Part shown: in pieces, positions 1 through 7,678 of the stretch
Position numbering within the stretch: the stretch's first letter is position 1
Layout of the letters: each line of letters opens with the position of its first letter
DNA from: JBBDQZ01 sp040905705
Lineage (GTDB): Bacteria; Bacteroidota; Rhodothermia; Balneolales; Natronogracilivirgulaceae
Direction: 5' to 3'
Assembly: GCA_040905705.1 (NCBI GenBank)
Contig: JBBDQZ010000024.1
Coordinates: 62,001 to 126,000 of the forward strand
Length of the DNA: 64,000 bases
Made by a program: the position numbers and the translations under genes
Notes under the pieces: generated by a model
The model's input: the letters and a program-made list of their open reading frames with translations, nothing else
Database searches by the model: none
What the model was told of the DNA's origin: nothing

Positions 1-1188
1 TAAGACCTGAAGCAAGCTGCCCATCGATTCTTTCGGTGACTTTTTCAACAGGTAGCGGCGCACCATATTGCGTTCTTCCAATGAATCTTCAATAAATTTA
101 TCTTCATTTCTGGTACCGGATGCAGCGATATTGATGGCAGGGAAAATCCGGTCATTGGCAATTTCACGATCAAGTACCAATTCCATGTTGCCGGTTCCTT
201 TGAATTCTTCGAAGATGAGGTCATCCATTCGGGAATTGGTTTCCACCAGACACGTTGCCACAATGGTCAGTGAACCACCGTTTTCAATTTTTCGGGCTGA
301 TCCGAAAATCTTTTTTGGAATATCCAGTGCCCGGATGTCAAGCCCTCCCGACATGGTTCTCCCACCACTTTGAGCAGCATTATACGCTCTGCTTAAACGC
401 GTAATCGAGTCAATTAAAAGGACAGCGTCTTTACCCATTTCAGCTTGTCGTTTTACATAACCAAGAGCCAATTCGGAAATACGCATATGACTTTTGGTAG
501 ACTTGTCGTTAGACGATGCAAATACACGCCCTCTTGTTGTTCGAATAAAATCAGTAACCTCTTCAGGACGCTCATCCACCAATAACACCGCCAATGCAAT
601 ATCCGGATGATAATCGTCCACTGCCCGGGCGATACTTTTTAATAACACAGTTTTCCCGGTTCTCGGAGGAGCTACAATCAAAGCCCGCTGACCTTTTCCG
701 ATAGGTGCAACCAGATCCATTACACGAAGTTCAATTTCATCAGCACGGCGCGATAACTTAATCTGCTCGACAGGCATGATCGGTGTCTGAAGGTCAAACC
801 TCACGGCTTTTGCCCAAACTTCATAGGGTCCTCCGTTTATTTTTAAAACGGATACCAAACGCTGATTTCCCCGTTGATCCTGCTCTATCTCACCTTCTAT
901 AAGCAGTCCCGGTTTGAGATTAAAAAATCGAACCATCTCTGGTATGACAAACGGATCTTGTGGAGTGGCGCTAAATTCATGATCCAGTTTGCGAAGAAAT
1001 CCCACTCCGTTTTCCGTCAGCTCCATAACCCCGGAATAAGTACCTGCCTGCTTAACCAGATGATTGTCCAGAAAATTGGGTAAGCCGCCACCTTTGTTCT
1101 GATGATTATTCCTTTTCCCTTTGGGTCGATTTCTCTTCCCTTTCTTTTTATTTCTGTTTCGGTTTCTTCTGTCCTGGGAATTATTCAT
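1..1188 (-). CDS. rho: transcription termination factor Rho (3' end beyond window)
   Basis: Hexameric RNA-dependent ATPase that ends transcription of untranslated RNA in the cytoplasm. The frame is open for 396 codons from an ATG at 1188 to the window edge, so the C-terminus is missing. Order: a very basic Arg/Asn/Lys-rich N-terminus (residues 1-32), an RNA-binding cold-shock-like domain (about 45-125), then the RecA-type ATPase core with P-loop APPRTGKT (about 173-180), Walker B LLID (about 257-260) and the secondary RNA-binding loop region after GGLDIRALDIPK. The last visible residues (YLLKKSPKESMGSLLQVL) match the usual C-terminal helix just before the end of Rho, so only a short piece is lost. 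The N-terminal extension is shorter than the several-hundred-residue one of many Bacteroidota Rho proteins. Identification is secure. Confidence 0.97.
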   Translation of the reverse strand, partial: MNNSQDRRNRNRNKKKGKRNRPKGKRNNHQNKGGGLPNFLDNHLVKQAGTYSGVMELTENGVGFLRKLDHEFSATPQDPFVIPEMVRFFNLKPGLLIEGEIEQDQRGNQRLVSVLKINGGPYEVWAKAVRFDLQTPIMPVEQIKLSRRADEIELRVMDLVAPIGKGQRALIVAPPRTGKTVLLKSIARAVDDYHPDIALAVLLVDERPEEVTDFIRTTRGRVFASSNDKSTKSHMRISELALGYVKRQAEMGKDAVLLIDSITRLSRAYNAAQSGGRTMSGGLDIRALDIPKKIFGSARKIENGGSLTIVATCLVETNSRMDDLIFEEFKGTGNMELVLDREIANDRIFPAINIAASGTRNEDKFIEDSLEERNMVRRYLLKKSPKESMGSLLQVL

Positions 1189-1361
1189 GATATTAATTTT
1201 AATAGTAAACAAATATTCATTACACCAATATCCTCTACATAAGTGTGAGCGGGATATATGTTCGGGAAACCGTTACAACTTTGTAACCCTTTTCACTGGT
1301 ATAAGAAATCTGCTTATTTAGTAGATTTGTGAAAGGATATATTCCCGGACCGTACGACATG

Positions 1362-1383
1362 ACTCGCTGAACCATCAGCGAGT
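1362..1383 (-). terminator. 9-bp perfect hairpin after the TPR gene
   Basis: Arms ACTCGCTGA (1362-1370) and TCAGCGAGT (1375-1383) flank a 4-nt ACCA loop. The hairpin sits immediately after the stop codon of the gene ending at 1385 and before the rho promoter region. No T-run follows on either strand, so it is a weak intrinsic terminator at best. It may be an mRNA 3'-end stabiliser or a Rho-dependent site. Confidence 0.5.
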
Positions 1384-1384
1384 A

Positions 1385-2692
1385 TCAGCGAATGGTCGTT
1401 GATTCAGAAATCCAGGAATAACACTCTTTAAGAGAGCCGTCAATACGGATAGATTCTCCGGTATTCCAGCTCTGATAAAATTTTTCTTCGGCGTTAGGTG
1501 TAACAGGTTCGTAGGTACGATAGAGTCGGTTCACTGTGTTAGCAACTCCGGAATTACGCTCCCTGGCCCGATCCAGATAATCCAGTACCAGCCAATAGAC
1601 CGCTTTATCAATTCGGGACAAATCGGAACCTGCACATTGTGAAACCGCCTGACCATATATTTGTGCTATTGTTATAAAAGGATCCCCCCAGCCCGAATCT
1701 TCACTTGCTGCTTGCCGAGCAAATTGTCTGGCGTTCTGAAGATTCCGAATATTCAAATGATTGTTGGCTATTCGAAGTGAAGTACGTGCTTTCTCTCTAT
1801 TCCCTTGTAATGCATGGGCTTCCCTTAAATATCGATTGGCCTCTGTGTAATTTCCATTGTTTTCAGCTCTGTCAGCCAGGCGCATGATATTATCAATATT
1901 CGGGTCTATTTCATACAATTTGTTCGCCATTTCACTGCTCATAGCACGATTTCCTGTCGCATTATACAGCTCATAAAGCTCTTCTATTATTTCCAAATCA
2001 TCCGGGTTTTCTTCCAGATTTTCTGTCAATAATTCTATTCGCTCTTCCGGATCGGTAATCAATTCATTTCTTGTCTGATCAAAAAACCCTTGCAAATTTT
2101 CGTTGGCATACGGTTCTGCTGAATTTATGGTGGAAAATACCATATCGCGCTCACCTGTACGGGAATAATGCTGAACAAGAAGCTGTACATAGTATCCATT
2201 ACCTGCTTCTATTGCCCGTTGGGGATCCATCTCAAACATAGTTCGGTAATCATCTACTGCATTTTGATTAGCATCCGAAATATAGTCTGCATTTGTTTGA
2301 TAGAAACGACCACGGTCAAAATACCAACGGAATACATCAATTTCATCTTCGGTGAAAAGCGCAAAAACTCTGTCATACAATTGCAGAGAAGAATCCAGGT
2401 AAGCCTCACGTAATGCCGGATCTTGCTGCTGACTCGCTATATGCTCATAAATATTAATCATTCTGCTAAAATTACGATCCCCGCGATAATTACCAGGATA
2501 ATTTTCCATCTCTTTTGGATGGGCATTCACCAACCATCTACCATACTTTAGCGCATTCTCATATTGCTCATTTCTGTAGTCCTCGGAAAACAATGACTGA
2601 ATTTGAAGCGGTGTATAACCAAACGGTTGAGCCGTGACAAGCGCGTTGGCACTGATTAAAGTTATTATAAAAAAAAGAGTGATTCTAACCAT
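1385..2692 (-). CDS. secreted TPR-repeat protein
   Basis: No enzyme function recognised. The ATG at 2692 begins a clear Sec signal peptide (MVRITLFFIITLISANALVTA, written here as positions 1-21), followed by a mature protein of about 415 residues rich in paired helices. Tetratricopeptide-like units are visible around residues 85-130, 210-260 and 265-330; ENPDDLEIIEELYELYNATG is a typical one. It should act in the periplasm or on the outer membrane as a protein-protein scaffold. It is the last gene of a same-strand run and starts 27 nt after the beta-barrel gene at 2720-4030, so the two are probably co-transcribed and may work together. TPR proteins of this size beside outer-membrane proteins are common in Bacteroidota-like genomes, but the partner is unknown. 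Confidence 0.75.
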   Translation of the reverse strand: MVRITLFFIITLISANALVTAQPFGYTPLQIQSLFSEDYRNEQYENALKYGRWLVNAHPKEMENYPGNYRGDRNFSRMINIYEHIASQQQDPALREAYLDSSLQLYDRVFALFTEDEIDVFRWYFDRGRFYQTNADYISDANQNAVDDYRTMFEMDPQRAIEAGNGYYVQLLVQHYSRTGERDMVFSTINSAEPYANENLQGFFDQTRNELITDPEERIELLTENLEENPDDLEIIEELYELYNATGNRAMSSEMANKLYEIDPNIDNIMRLADRAENNGNYTEANRYLREAHALQGNREKARTSLRIANNHLNIRNLQNARQFARQAASEDSGWGDPFITIAQIYGQAVSQCAGSDLSRIDKAVYWLVLDYLDRARERNSGVANTVNRLYRTYEPVTPNAEEKFYQSWNTGESIRIDGSLKECYSWISESTTIR

Positions 2693-2719
2693 GAGTAAAT
2701 TGATTCAATAGCGTTCTGG

Positions 2720-4030
2720 TTACTGAAGCCGGCGCTGGATAAACATTAATTCGGACAAATTAAATGAAACTTTCAATGCAAAAATCCTCTCAGATACCAA
2801 GCCAGCAAATTCCGTTCCACGAAACCCGAATTCTGCATTAATATCTATAGATGAATTTGTTTCTGATGACGGAATACCTATACCACCATGAATCATTATC
2901 GTTTCTATATCCGTGTTTTCAAAAGTAAAATTACCGGTGTCGTATGATACACCCATTCTATAAATAAATCGCGAAAAAAATGATGTGCCATCGCCAAGAG
3001 CTGCAATATATTGGCTTCCAACCCCTAATCGGATTCGATCTTTCAAAAATGATTCAGCTTGACCATTGAAATTGGTATAGCCTTTCCATTTTTGGTAGAT
3101 TGCATCCGCACCTACTAAAAGATATGAATTTATATGATAAGAAAAACCCCCGCTTGCCTCAAGTGGGAAAGTGGTTTGCCCCTTACCGTAGTATGAGGGA
3201 GGATTAATAGAGACATCCCTGTTGGCAATCTTAGACTCAAGCCTTCGTTCCGAAACAAATTTTACCGGAAGCGAAACCGTTGCACCAAAAACTGCCTGGT
3301 CACTATTACGAAGTACACCTCCGCGTGAAAAATAAATACCGAATCGATTTCCGAATCCATAATGTGAAGTGGTTTCTCTTAAGTTAACCGCTCTGTAATC
3401 GGTATTATCAAAATTTAGCGTCTGCTTTCTGTTGATTACACCTAATAGTAGAGATGGGGCGTACCCTATCGAAATCGAATTGGTTAATCGATAACCGATT
3501 CCCGCTTCAATTTTGTTGATTCCACCGCTGCCGACATTTTCAGTAATATAACGCATTTCCTCACCACTGTGGTTTTGATCCGGCTCCAGTATCCCTTCGT
3601 TTTCCATGGTATAACGTGCCGCCGTAAGTGGGGAGATTGATAAAGAGATTCCGATCCGGTCACGATGAATTGGAAAAACCAATTGAAACGGACCCGTCTG
3701 AAACTGTGTGGAATTAATCTGATTTCCGCCGCCCGAAATATGTAAACTATTAATTTCAAATGCCCCCCCCGCTGTTGTGAATATACTTCGCGACCAAGAT
3801 GCCGGATTGGCAATACTGGGAGAACGGTTGTCATGAAGTGCCACACCATATAAACCCATTCCATCAGAATAGGAAGCCTGGAAATCGTGGGGAAGGCCAA
3901 GTCCGAAATGAGCGTAATTGGAACCACCTTTCCAGATATCATTTGTTGCTGATGTGACAGGTATCACCGGAAACTGAATGGCTGCAAATATTATAACCGG
4001 GATAAACCTTTTCATAATTGAAATACGCAT
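2720..4030 (-). CDS. outer-membrane beta-barrel protein (FadL/PorV-like)
   Basis: A 436-residue protein with an N-terminal signal sequence (about residues 1-28, ending near PVTSA). The rest is a series of short amphipathic aromatic strands alternating with Gly/Asn/Ser turns, as in outer-membrane barrels. The opening GGSNYAHFGLGLPHDF and the segment describing 'NPASWS' resemble the N-terminal region of FadL- or PorV-type proteins, but this is a fold-level judgement. The start codon overlaps the last base of the preceding lipoprotein gene (4030), which indicates tight translational coupling with the DUF4270-like gene and the following TPR gene. A second in-frame Met at residue 6 (MKRFIP) would give a more typical signal peptide and is an equally possible start. 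Confidence 0.72.
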   Translation of the reverse strand: MRISIMKRFIPVIIFAAIQFPVIPVTSATNDIWKGGSNYAHFGLGLPHDFQASYSDGMGLYGVALHDNRSPSIANPASWSRSIFTTAGGAFEINSLHISGGGNQINSTQFQTGPFQLVFPIHRDRIGISLSISPLTAARYTMENEGILEPDQNHSGEEMRYITENVGSGGINKIEAGIGYRLTNSISIGYAPSLLLGVINRKQTLNFDNTDYRAVNLRETTSHYGFGNRFGIYFSRGGVLRNSDQAVFGATVSLPVKFVSERRLESKIANRDVSINPPSYYGKGQTTFPLEASGGFSYHINSYLLVGADAIYQKWKGYTNFNGQAESFLKDRIRLGVGSQYIAALGDGTSFFSRFIYRMGVSYDTGNFTFENTDIETIMIHGGIGIPSSETNSSIDINAEFGFRGTEFAGLVSERIFALKVSFNLSELMFIQRRLQ

Positions 4031-5223
4031 TATTCTGTCTCAATACTTGTAATAAGAAGCTTGGGTTGCCTGGTCGGGTCATTCGGCCCACCAAGCAAAG
4101 TGGGCAGAATGCGGCCATCATTGGCGCCAATGACCACATACAGGCGACGATCATCCGATGATCCAAACAGCCGCTCATGTGCAAAATTGGTCAGATTAAT
4201 ACGATAAGAACTGTCGTCTTCCCGCATATTGGCCTGAAAACGCGGATCTGTGGTAATGGCATAATTCACATCATGTGACATCAAATAATAAATACGTGCC
4301 GTTTCCGAACGTGGCCTGGAAAATTGCCCACCGGTATCCATGCCAACTGTATCTTTATACAAAACCAGTTCTACACGGGACAAATTGTTGGATCCTAATA
4401 ATTCTTCAGTGATTTCGAAATCAAGTTTCATAATGCTTTCGAATGTATTATACACTATCTGACTAGTACCAAATGCCTCTCCATCTTCCAATTCAGTCGA
4501 GAATGAAACGGCCCAACTGCCAATATCCTGTTCTACTGCACCGGTATCTGCAGCTGATTGAAATATTATCGTTGCCTCATCACCATTTACAGAAAACAAT
4601 TTACCGTTATCATGCATCGGTATGATTGCCAATCCGGGCATTTCGTTCCGATATAACGAATCACGAAGCTCTGTCGGTTCTTGAAAATAAAAATCCCGGT
4701 ATCTGTTCGTCCAATCATCACTCAGCTTGATGTTGAGTGTATCCGATCCCTGTACGGTAAATTGACCGACAATGTTGGTACCAAGTTCGGGAATGGAATC
4801 ATATCGCCAAGACGAAGCTCTCCATGGACGTGTCAACTCAACCACATGAAATTCTGAAGCATCCGAGAGATGACCATAAATATTACTGATATTTAGTTTC
4901 AGAAATGCGGTTGAGTTCTCACCTATTGTATCCTCGGGTTGTTTTGTAATGGATGGCCTAAGCAGGGCTATGGCTTCTATTGATCCAAATACAGGATCAT
5001 CAAATGAGCCTGTTGTAAAATAAAACAGATTACCACTGAACGCAGGGGATCGTACAAGCGAAACGCTGTCCAGTAAAATAGTATCGGCTTTCACATCAGG
5101 ATCATCTGGTGATAACTTACTACTGACAATGCCCCCTTCATCACACGCCGTAAACGTCCATAGAATAATGAGGTATACAAAGGGCAGTATCCGACGGTTA
5201 GAAAATCCGTCACAACTAAACAT
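4030..5223 (-). CDS. DUF4270-like lipoprotein
   Basis: A 397-residue predicted lipoprotein. A hydrophobic stretch (about residues 13-26) ends in a lipobox-like FTAC, so Cys27 would be lipidated, followed by DEGGIVSSKL. The segment with LDSVSLVRSPAFSGNLFYF and then GSFDDPVFGSIEAIALLRPS resembles the start of DUF4270 proteins, where 'D.......TG..DDP.FG' is typical. In Bacteroidota the DUF4270 gene usually lies next to a short glycogen/starch-synthase gene, and here that gene is immediately upstream (17-nt gap). Synteny therefore supports the call. The role of the family is unknown; an outer-membrane surface or periplasmic role is likely. Many beta-strand-like segments fill the remainder. Confidence 0.7.
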   Translation of the reverse strand: MFSCDGFSNRRILPFVYLIILWTFTACDEGGIVSSKLSPDDPDVKADTILLDSVSLVRSPAFSGNLFYFTTGSFDDPVFGSIEAIALLRPSITKQPEDTIGENSTAFLKLNISNIYGHLSDASEFHVVELTRPWRASSWRYDSIPELGTNIVGQFTVQGSDTLNIKLSDDWTNRYRDFYFQEPTELRDSLYRNEMPGLAIIPMHDNGKLFSVNGDEATIIFQSAADTGAVEQDIGSWAVSFSTELEDGEAFGTSQIVYNTFESIMKLDFEITEELLGSNNLSRVELVLYKDTVGMDTGGQFSRPRSETARIYYLMSHDVNYAITTDPRFQANMREDDSSYRINLTNFAHERLFGSSDDRRLYVVIGANDGRILPTLLGGPNDPTRQPKLLITSIETE

Positions 5224-5240
5224 ATTGAATTGAACTGAGG

Positions 5241-6035
5241 TTATTTCGTTATTTCTTTGTAATAATCCGCAAATTTACTGGAAACATCCTGAGGCGAGCC
5301 TTGAATTTTATCCGGCTTTACACCCAATGAATTAAAAGTAGCATCCAGTTCACTTCCCAGTTGATTCCCGGTAACAACGTGATCAGCAAATTTAATCCCG
5401 GCCTGTAAAAAATCCACTTTCCCATCAAACAAAACAGAGTTGCGGTCAAAATCTTCCGGCAATGCCATGATATCCAGAATACTTTCTTCAAAAACACCGT
5501 GGTTTACTGCACTGTGTACATTAAAAACCACTTTGGTCTCCGAAAAATTGTCGTCATCTTTATAAATCGATTTCAGAAATACCGGGATAAAACCGGAAGC
5601 CCAGTCATGGCAATGAATCACATCCGGTTTCCAGCCAAGTTTCTTAACGGTTTCAAGAACACCCTTATTATAAAAAACCAGGCGTTGATCGTTATCCGGA
5701 AAAAATTTTTCGTTTTTGGGATCAGTAAAAAGGCCCTTTCTCTTAAAGAATGTTTCATTATCCAGAAAATAAACCTGAAGTTTGGCATTGGGAATGCTTG
5801 CAACTTTAATGCGCATGCTTTCGTCTCTGTCACCAACCCGCACGCTTATTCCGGCCAACCGAATAACTTCATGAAGCCGATTTCTACGATCATTGATCGA
5901 ACCGTATTTGGGAAGGAGCAATCTGATTTCAAAACCTTTGTCCTGCAAAGAAGCCGGCAGGAATCGAAGGAGATCGGCAGTATGTGTCATCCTGGCAAAA
6001 GGAGATATTTCTGCGGCAGCGTATAATATTTTCAT
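5241..6035 (-). CDS. short glycogen/starch synthase-like protein (GT5 N-terminal domain only)
   Basis: Resembles the N-terminal Rossmann domain of GT5 ADP-glucose-dependent glycogen synthases: MKILYAAAEISPFA at the start, LLLPKYGSINDRRNRLHEV, YFLDNETFF, and DVIHCHDWASGFIPVFLK (about residues 140-157). It has 264 residues where full GlgA has about 480, and the C-terminal GT1-like domain is absent. The glycogen-synthase KxGGL(A/G)D motif expected after 'PFA' is replaced by RMTHTADLL, so the glucan/ADP-glucose site is not intact. Such single-domain forms are common next to DUF4270 genes in Bacteroidota. Location after glgB and malQ would fit glycogen work, but catalysis is doubtful. The gene starts with ATG at 6035. 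Confidence 0.82.
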   Translation of the reverse strand: MKILYAAAEISPFARMTHTADLLRFLPASLQDKGFEIRLLLPKYGSINDRRNRLHEVIRLAGISVRVGDRDESMRIKVASIPNAKLQVYFLDNETFFKRKGLFTDPKNEKFFPDNDQRLVFYNKGVLETVKKLGWKPDVIHCHDWASGFIPVFLKSIYKDDDNFSETKVVFNVHSAVNHGVFEESILDIMALPEDFDRNSVLFDGKVDFLQAGIKFADHVVTGNQLGSELDATFNSLGVKPDKIQGSPQDVSSKFADYYKEITK

Positions 6036-6118
6036 GGCTAGTTGATTCGCGGTTCCGAACTATAGGTTAATGCTGTATAAGCTCTTAATATACGCAATAT
6101 TGGCCTGATTCTAAAGAT

Positions 6119-7663
6119 TTACGATACTTCCATCTGTATATTGTTGATTTTTACATTTACCTGAGCGTTTCCACGGTCTCTGTTACTGATATCGGCAAGA
6201 TGTCGAATTCGGTCACGGTCAATATTTATCAGCATTTTATCTGTATATCTCCACAACCAATTATTTTCCGTTGTACCTGGAAAATTCATTCTATGTCTCC
6301 CGTCAAGTCCCATATAATCCTGTAGTGGAAATATCGCCCATTTGGCGACGGACAACATTCCAAGACGGATCAATTGCCAGGATACATCCGAGCCATCCGA
6401 TTGTGTATATTCTCTCAGATAATGGCGTTCCCTTTCCGGTGCCTGTTGATACCAGCCTATCGTGGTATCATTATCGTGTGTTCCGGTGTAAACAATACAG
6501 TTGGAAGTTGGATAATTGTGGGGCAGGAAATTGTTATCGGGGTTGTCAAAAGCAAATTGCAATATTTTCATTCCCGGAAAGCCAAAATAATCACGCAAAT
6601 GCTCCACATCAGATGTAATTACACCCAGATCTTCGGCTATTATTGGCAATTTACCCAGATTTTTCTCTATAGTTTTAAAAAAATCTTCACCCGGTCCCTT
6701 GACCCACCGGCCCGTTTTCGCTGTTTCAGCATCTGCCTTTACCTCCCAATATGCTTGAAAACCCCGGAAATGATCAACACGAATGGCATCGAACATTTTG
6801 AACATTTGCCTGAAACGTGCTACCCACCATTGATAGTCATCTTTTTTTAATTCTTTCCAACGATACAACGGATTCCCCCACAACTGACCTGTTTCACTGA
6901 AGTAGTCGGGGGGTACGCCGGAAACTAACTGCCGGTTTCCGATATCATCCACTTCAAAAAAGTGCTTGTTAGCCCATACATCGGCACTGTTATGATCAAC
7001 AAAAATCGGAATATCACCGATTATTAATATTTTTTTCCCGTTGGCATACTTTCGCAAAGCCATCCACTGTTCAAAAAATTCGAATTGCTTCCAATATTGA
7101 GCTTCGATCTCTTTTGACTTTTTCTTTCTTTCTGTGGCAAGTGCCTCTTTATCACGTTTGGCCAGTTTTTCTTCCCATTGATTCCATGGGATTCTATTTC
7201 TGTCATTTAAACAAACGTTGAACAACACATAATCATCGATCCAATGCTCATTATCCTTTTTAAATTTATTGAACCGTTGCTGCTCCTCACGGTCATTCCG
7301 CTCAAAAAAGCGTCTGCATGCTTTATCAAGCAACACCTCCTTGTTAGCATAGGCCTGGTCATACTTCACCGAAACGGTTTGTGGAAGGCTCGAATCTGCC
7401 AACTCACTTTCCTCAATCAGCCCTTTTTTATTTAGAATCCCTGGGCTAATCAAATAGGGATTACCGGCGAATGCTGAATAACTGGCATATGGAGAATAGC
7501 CAAGCCCGGTCGGTCCCAGCGGTAATATTTGCCAGATACCCTGTTGGGTATCTTCCAGAAAATCGATAAACTGATACGCTTTCTCTCCAAGATCCCCCAT
7601 ACCGAATTCCGATGGAAAAGAGGTTGGGTGTACCAGGATTCCACACGATCTTCCCATGTCCAT
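6119..7663 (-). CDS. malQ: 4-alpha-glucanotransferase (amylomaltase)
   Basis: GH77 enzyme that moves alpha-1,4-glucan segments between malto-oligosaccharides in the cytoplasm. Its 514 residues are typical of bacterial MalQ. The N-terminus has GILVHPTSFPSEFGMGDLG, and LPLGPTGLGYSPYAS follows near residue 47. Catalytic elements visible are the nucleophile in AIRVDHFRGF, the acid/base Glu in PIIAEDLG, and the transition-state Asp in YTGTHDNDTTIGW. It starts 15 nt after the stop of glgB, so the two are one transcript, pairing branching with chain disproportionation. Identification is secure. Confidence 0.96.
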   Translation of the reverse strand: MDMGRSCGILVHPTSFPSEFGMGDLGEKAYQFIDFLEDTQQGIWQILPLGPTGLGYSPYASYSAFAGNPYLISPGILNKKGLIEESELADSSLPQTVSVKYDQAYANKEVLLDKACRRFFERNDREEQQRFNKFKKDNEHWIDDYVLFNVCLNDRNRIPWNQWEEKLAKRDKEALATERKKKSKEIEAQYWKQFEFFEQWMALRKYANGKKILIIGDIPIFVDHNSADVWANKHFFEVDDIGNRQLVSGVPPDYFSETGQLWGNPLYRWKELKKDDYQWWVARFRQMFKMFDAIRVDHFRGFQAYWEVKADAETAKTGRWVKGPGEDFFKTIEKNLGKLPIIAEDLGVITSDVEHLRDYFGFPGMKILQFAFDNPDNNFLPHNYPTSNCIVYTGTHDNDTTIGWYQQAPERERHYLREYTQSDGSDVSWQLIRLGMLSVAKWAIFPLQDYMGLDGRHRMNFPGTTENNWLWRYTDKMLINIDRDRIRHLADISNRDRGNAQVNVKINNIQMEVS

Positions 7664-7678
7664 TCTAAAGAATATTAT

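Noticed and set aside
5499..6026. 175-codon plus-strand open frame
   Set aside because: It lies antisense to the glgA-like gene in full and has no protein-like features, so it is a shadow.
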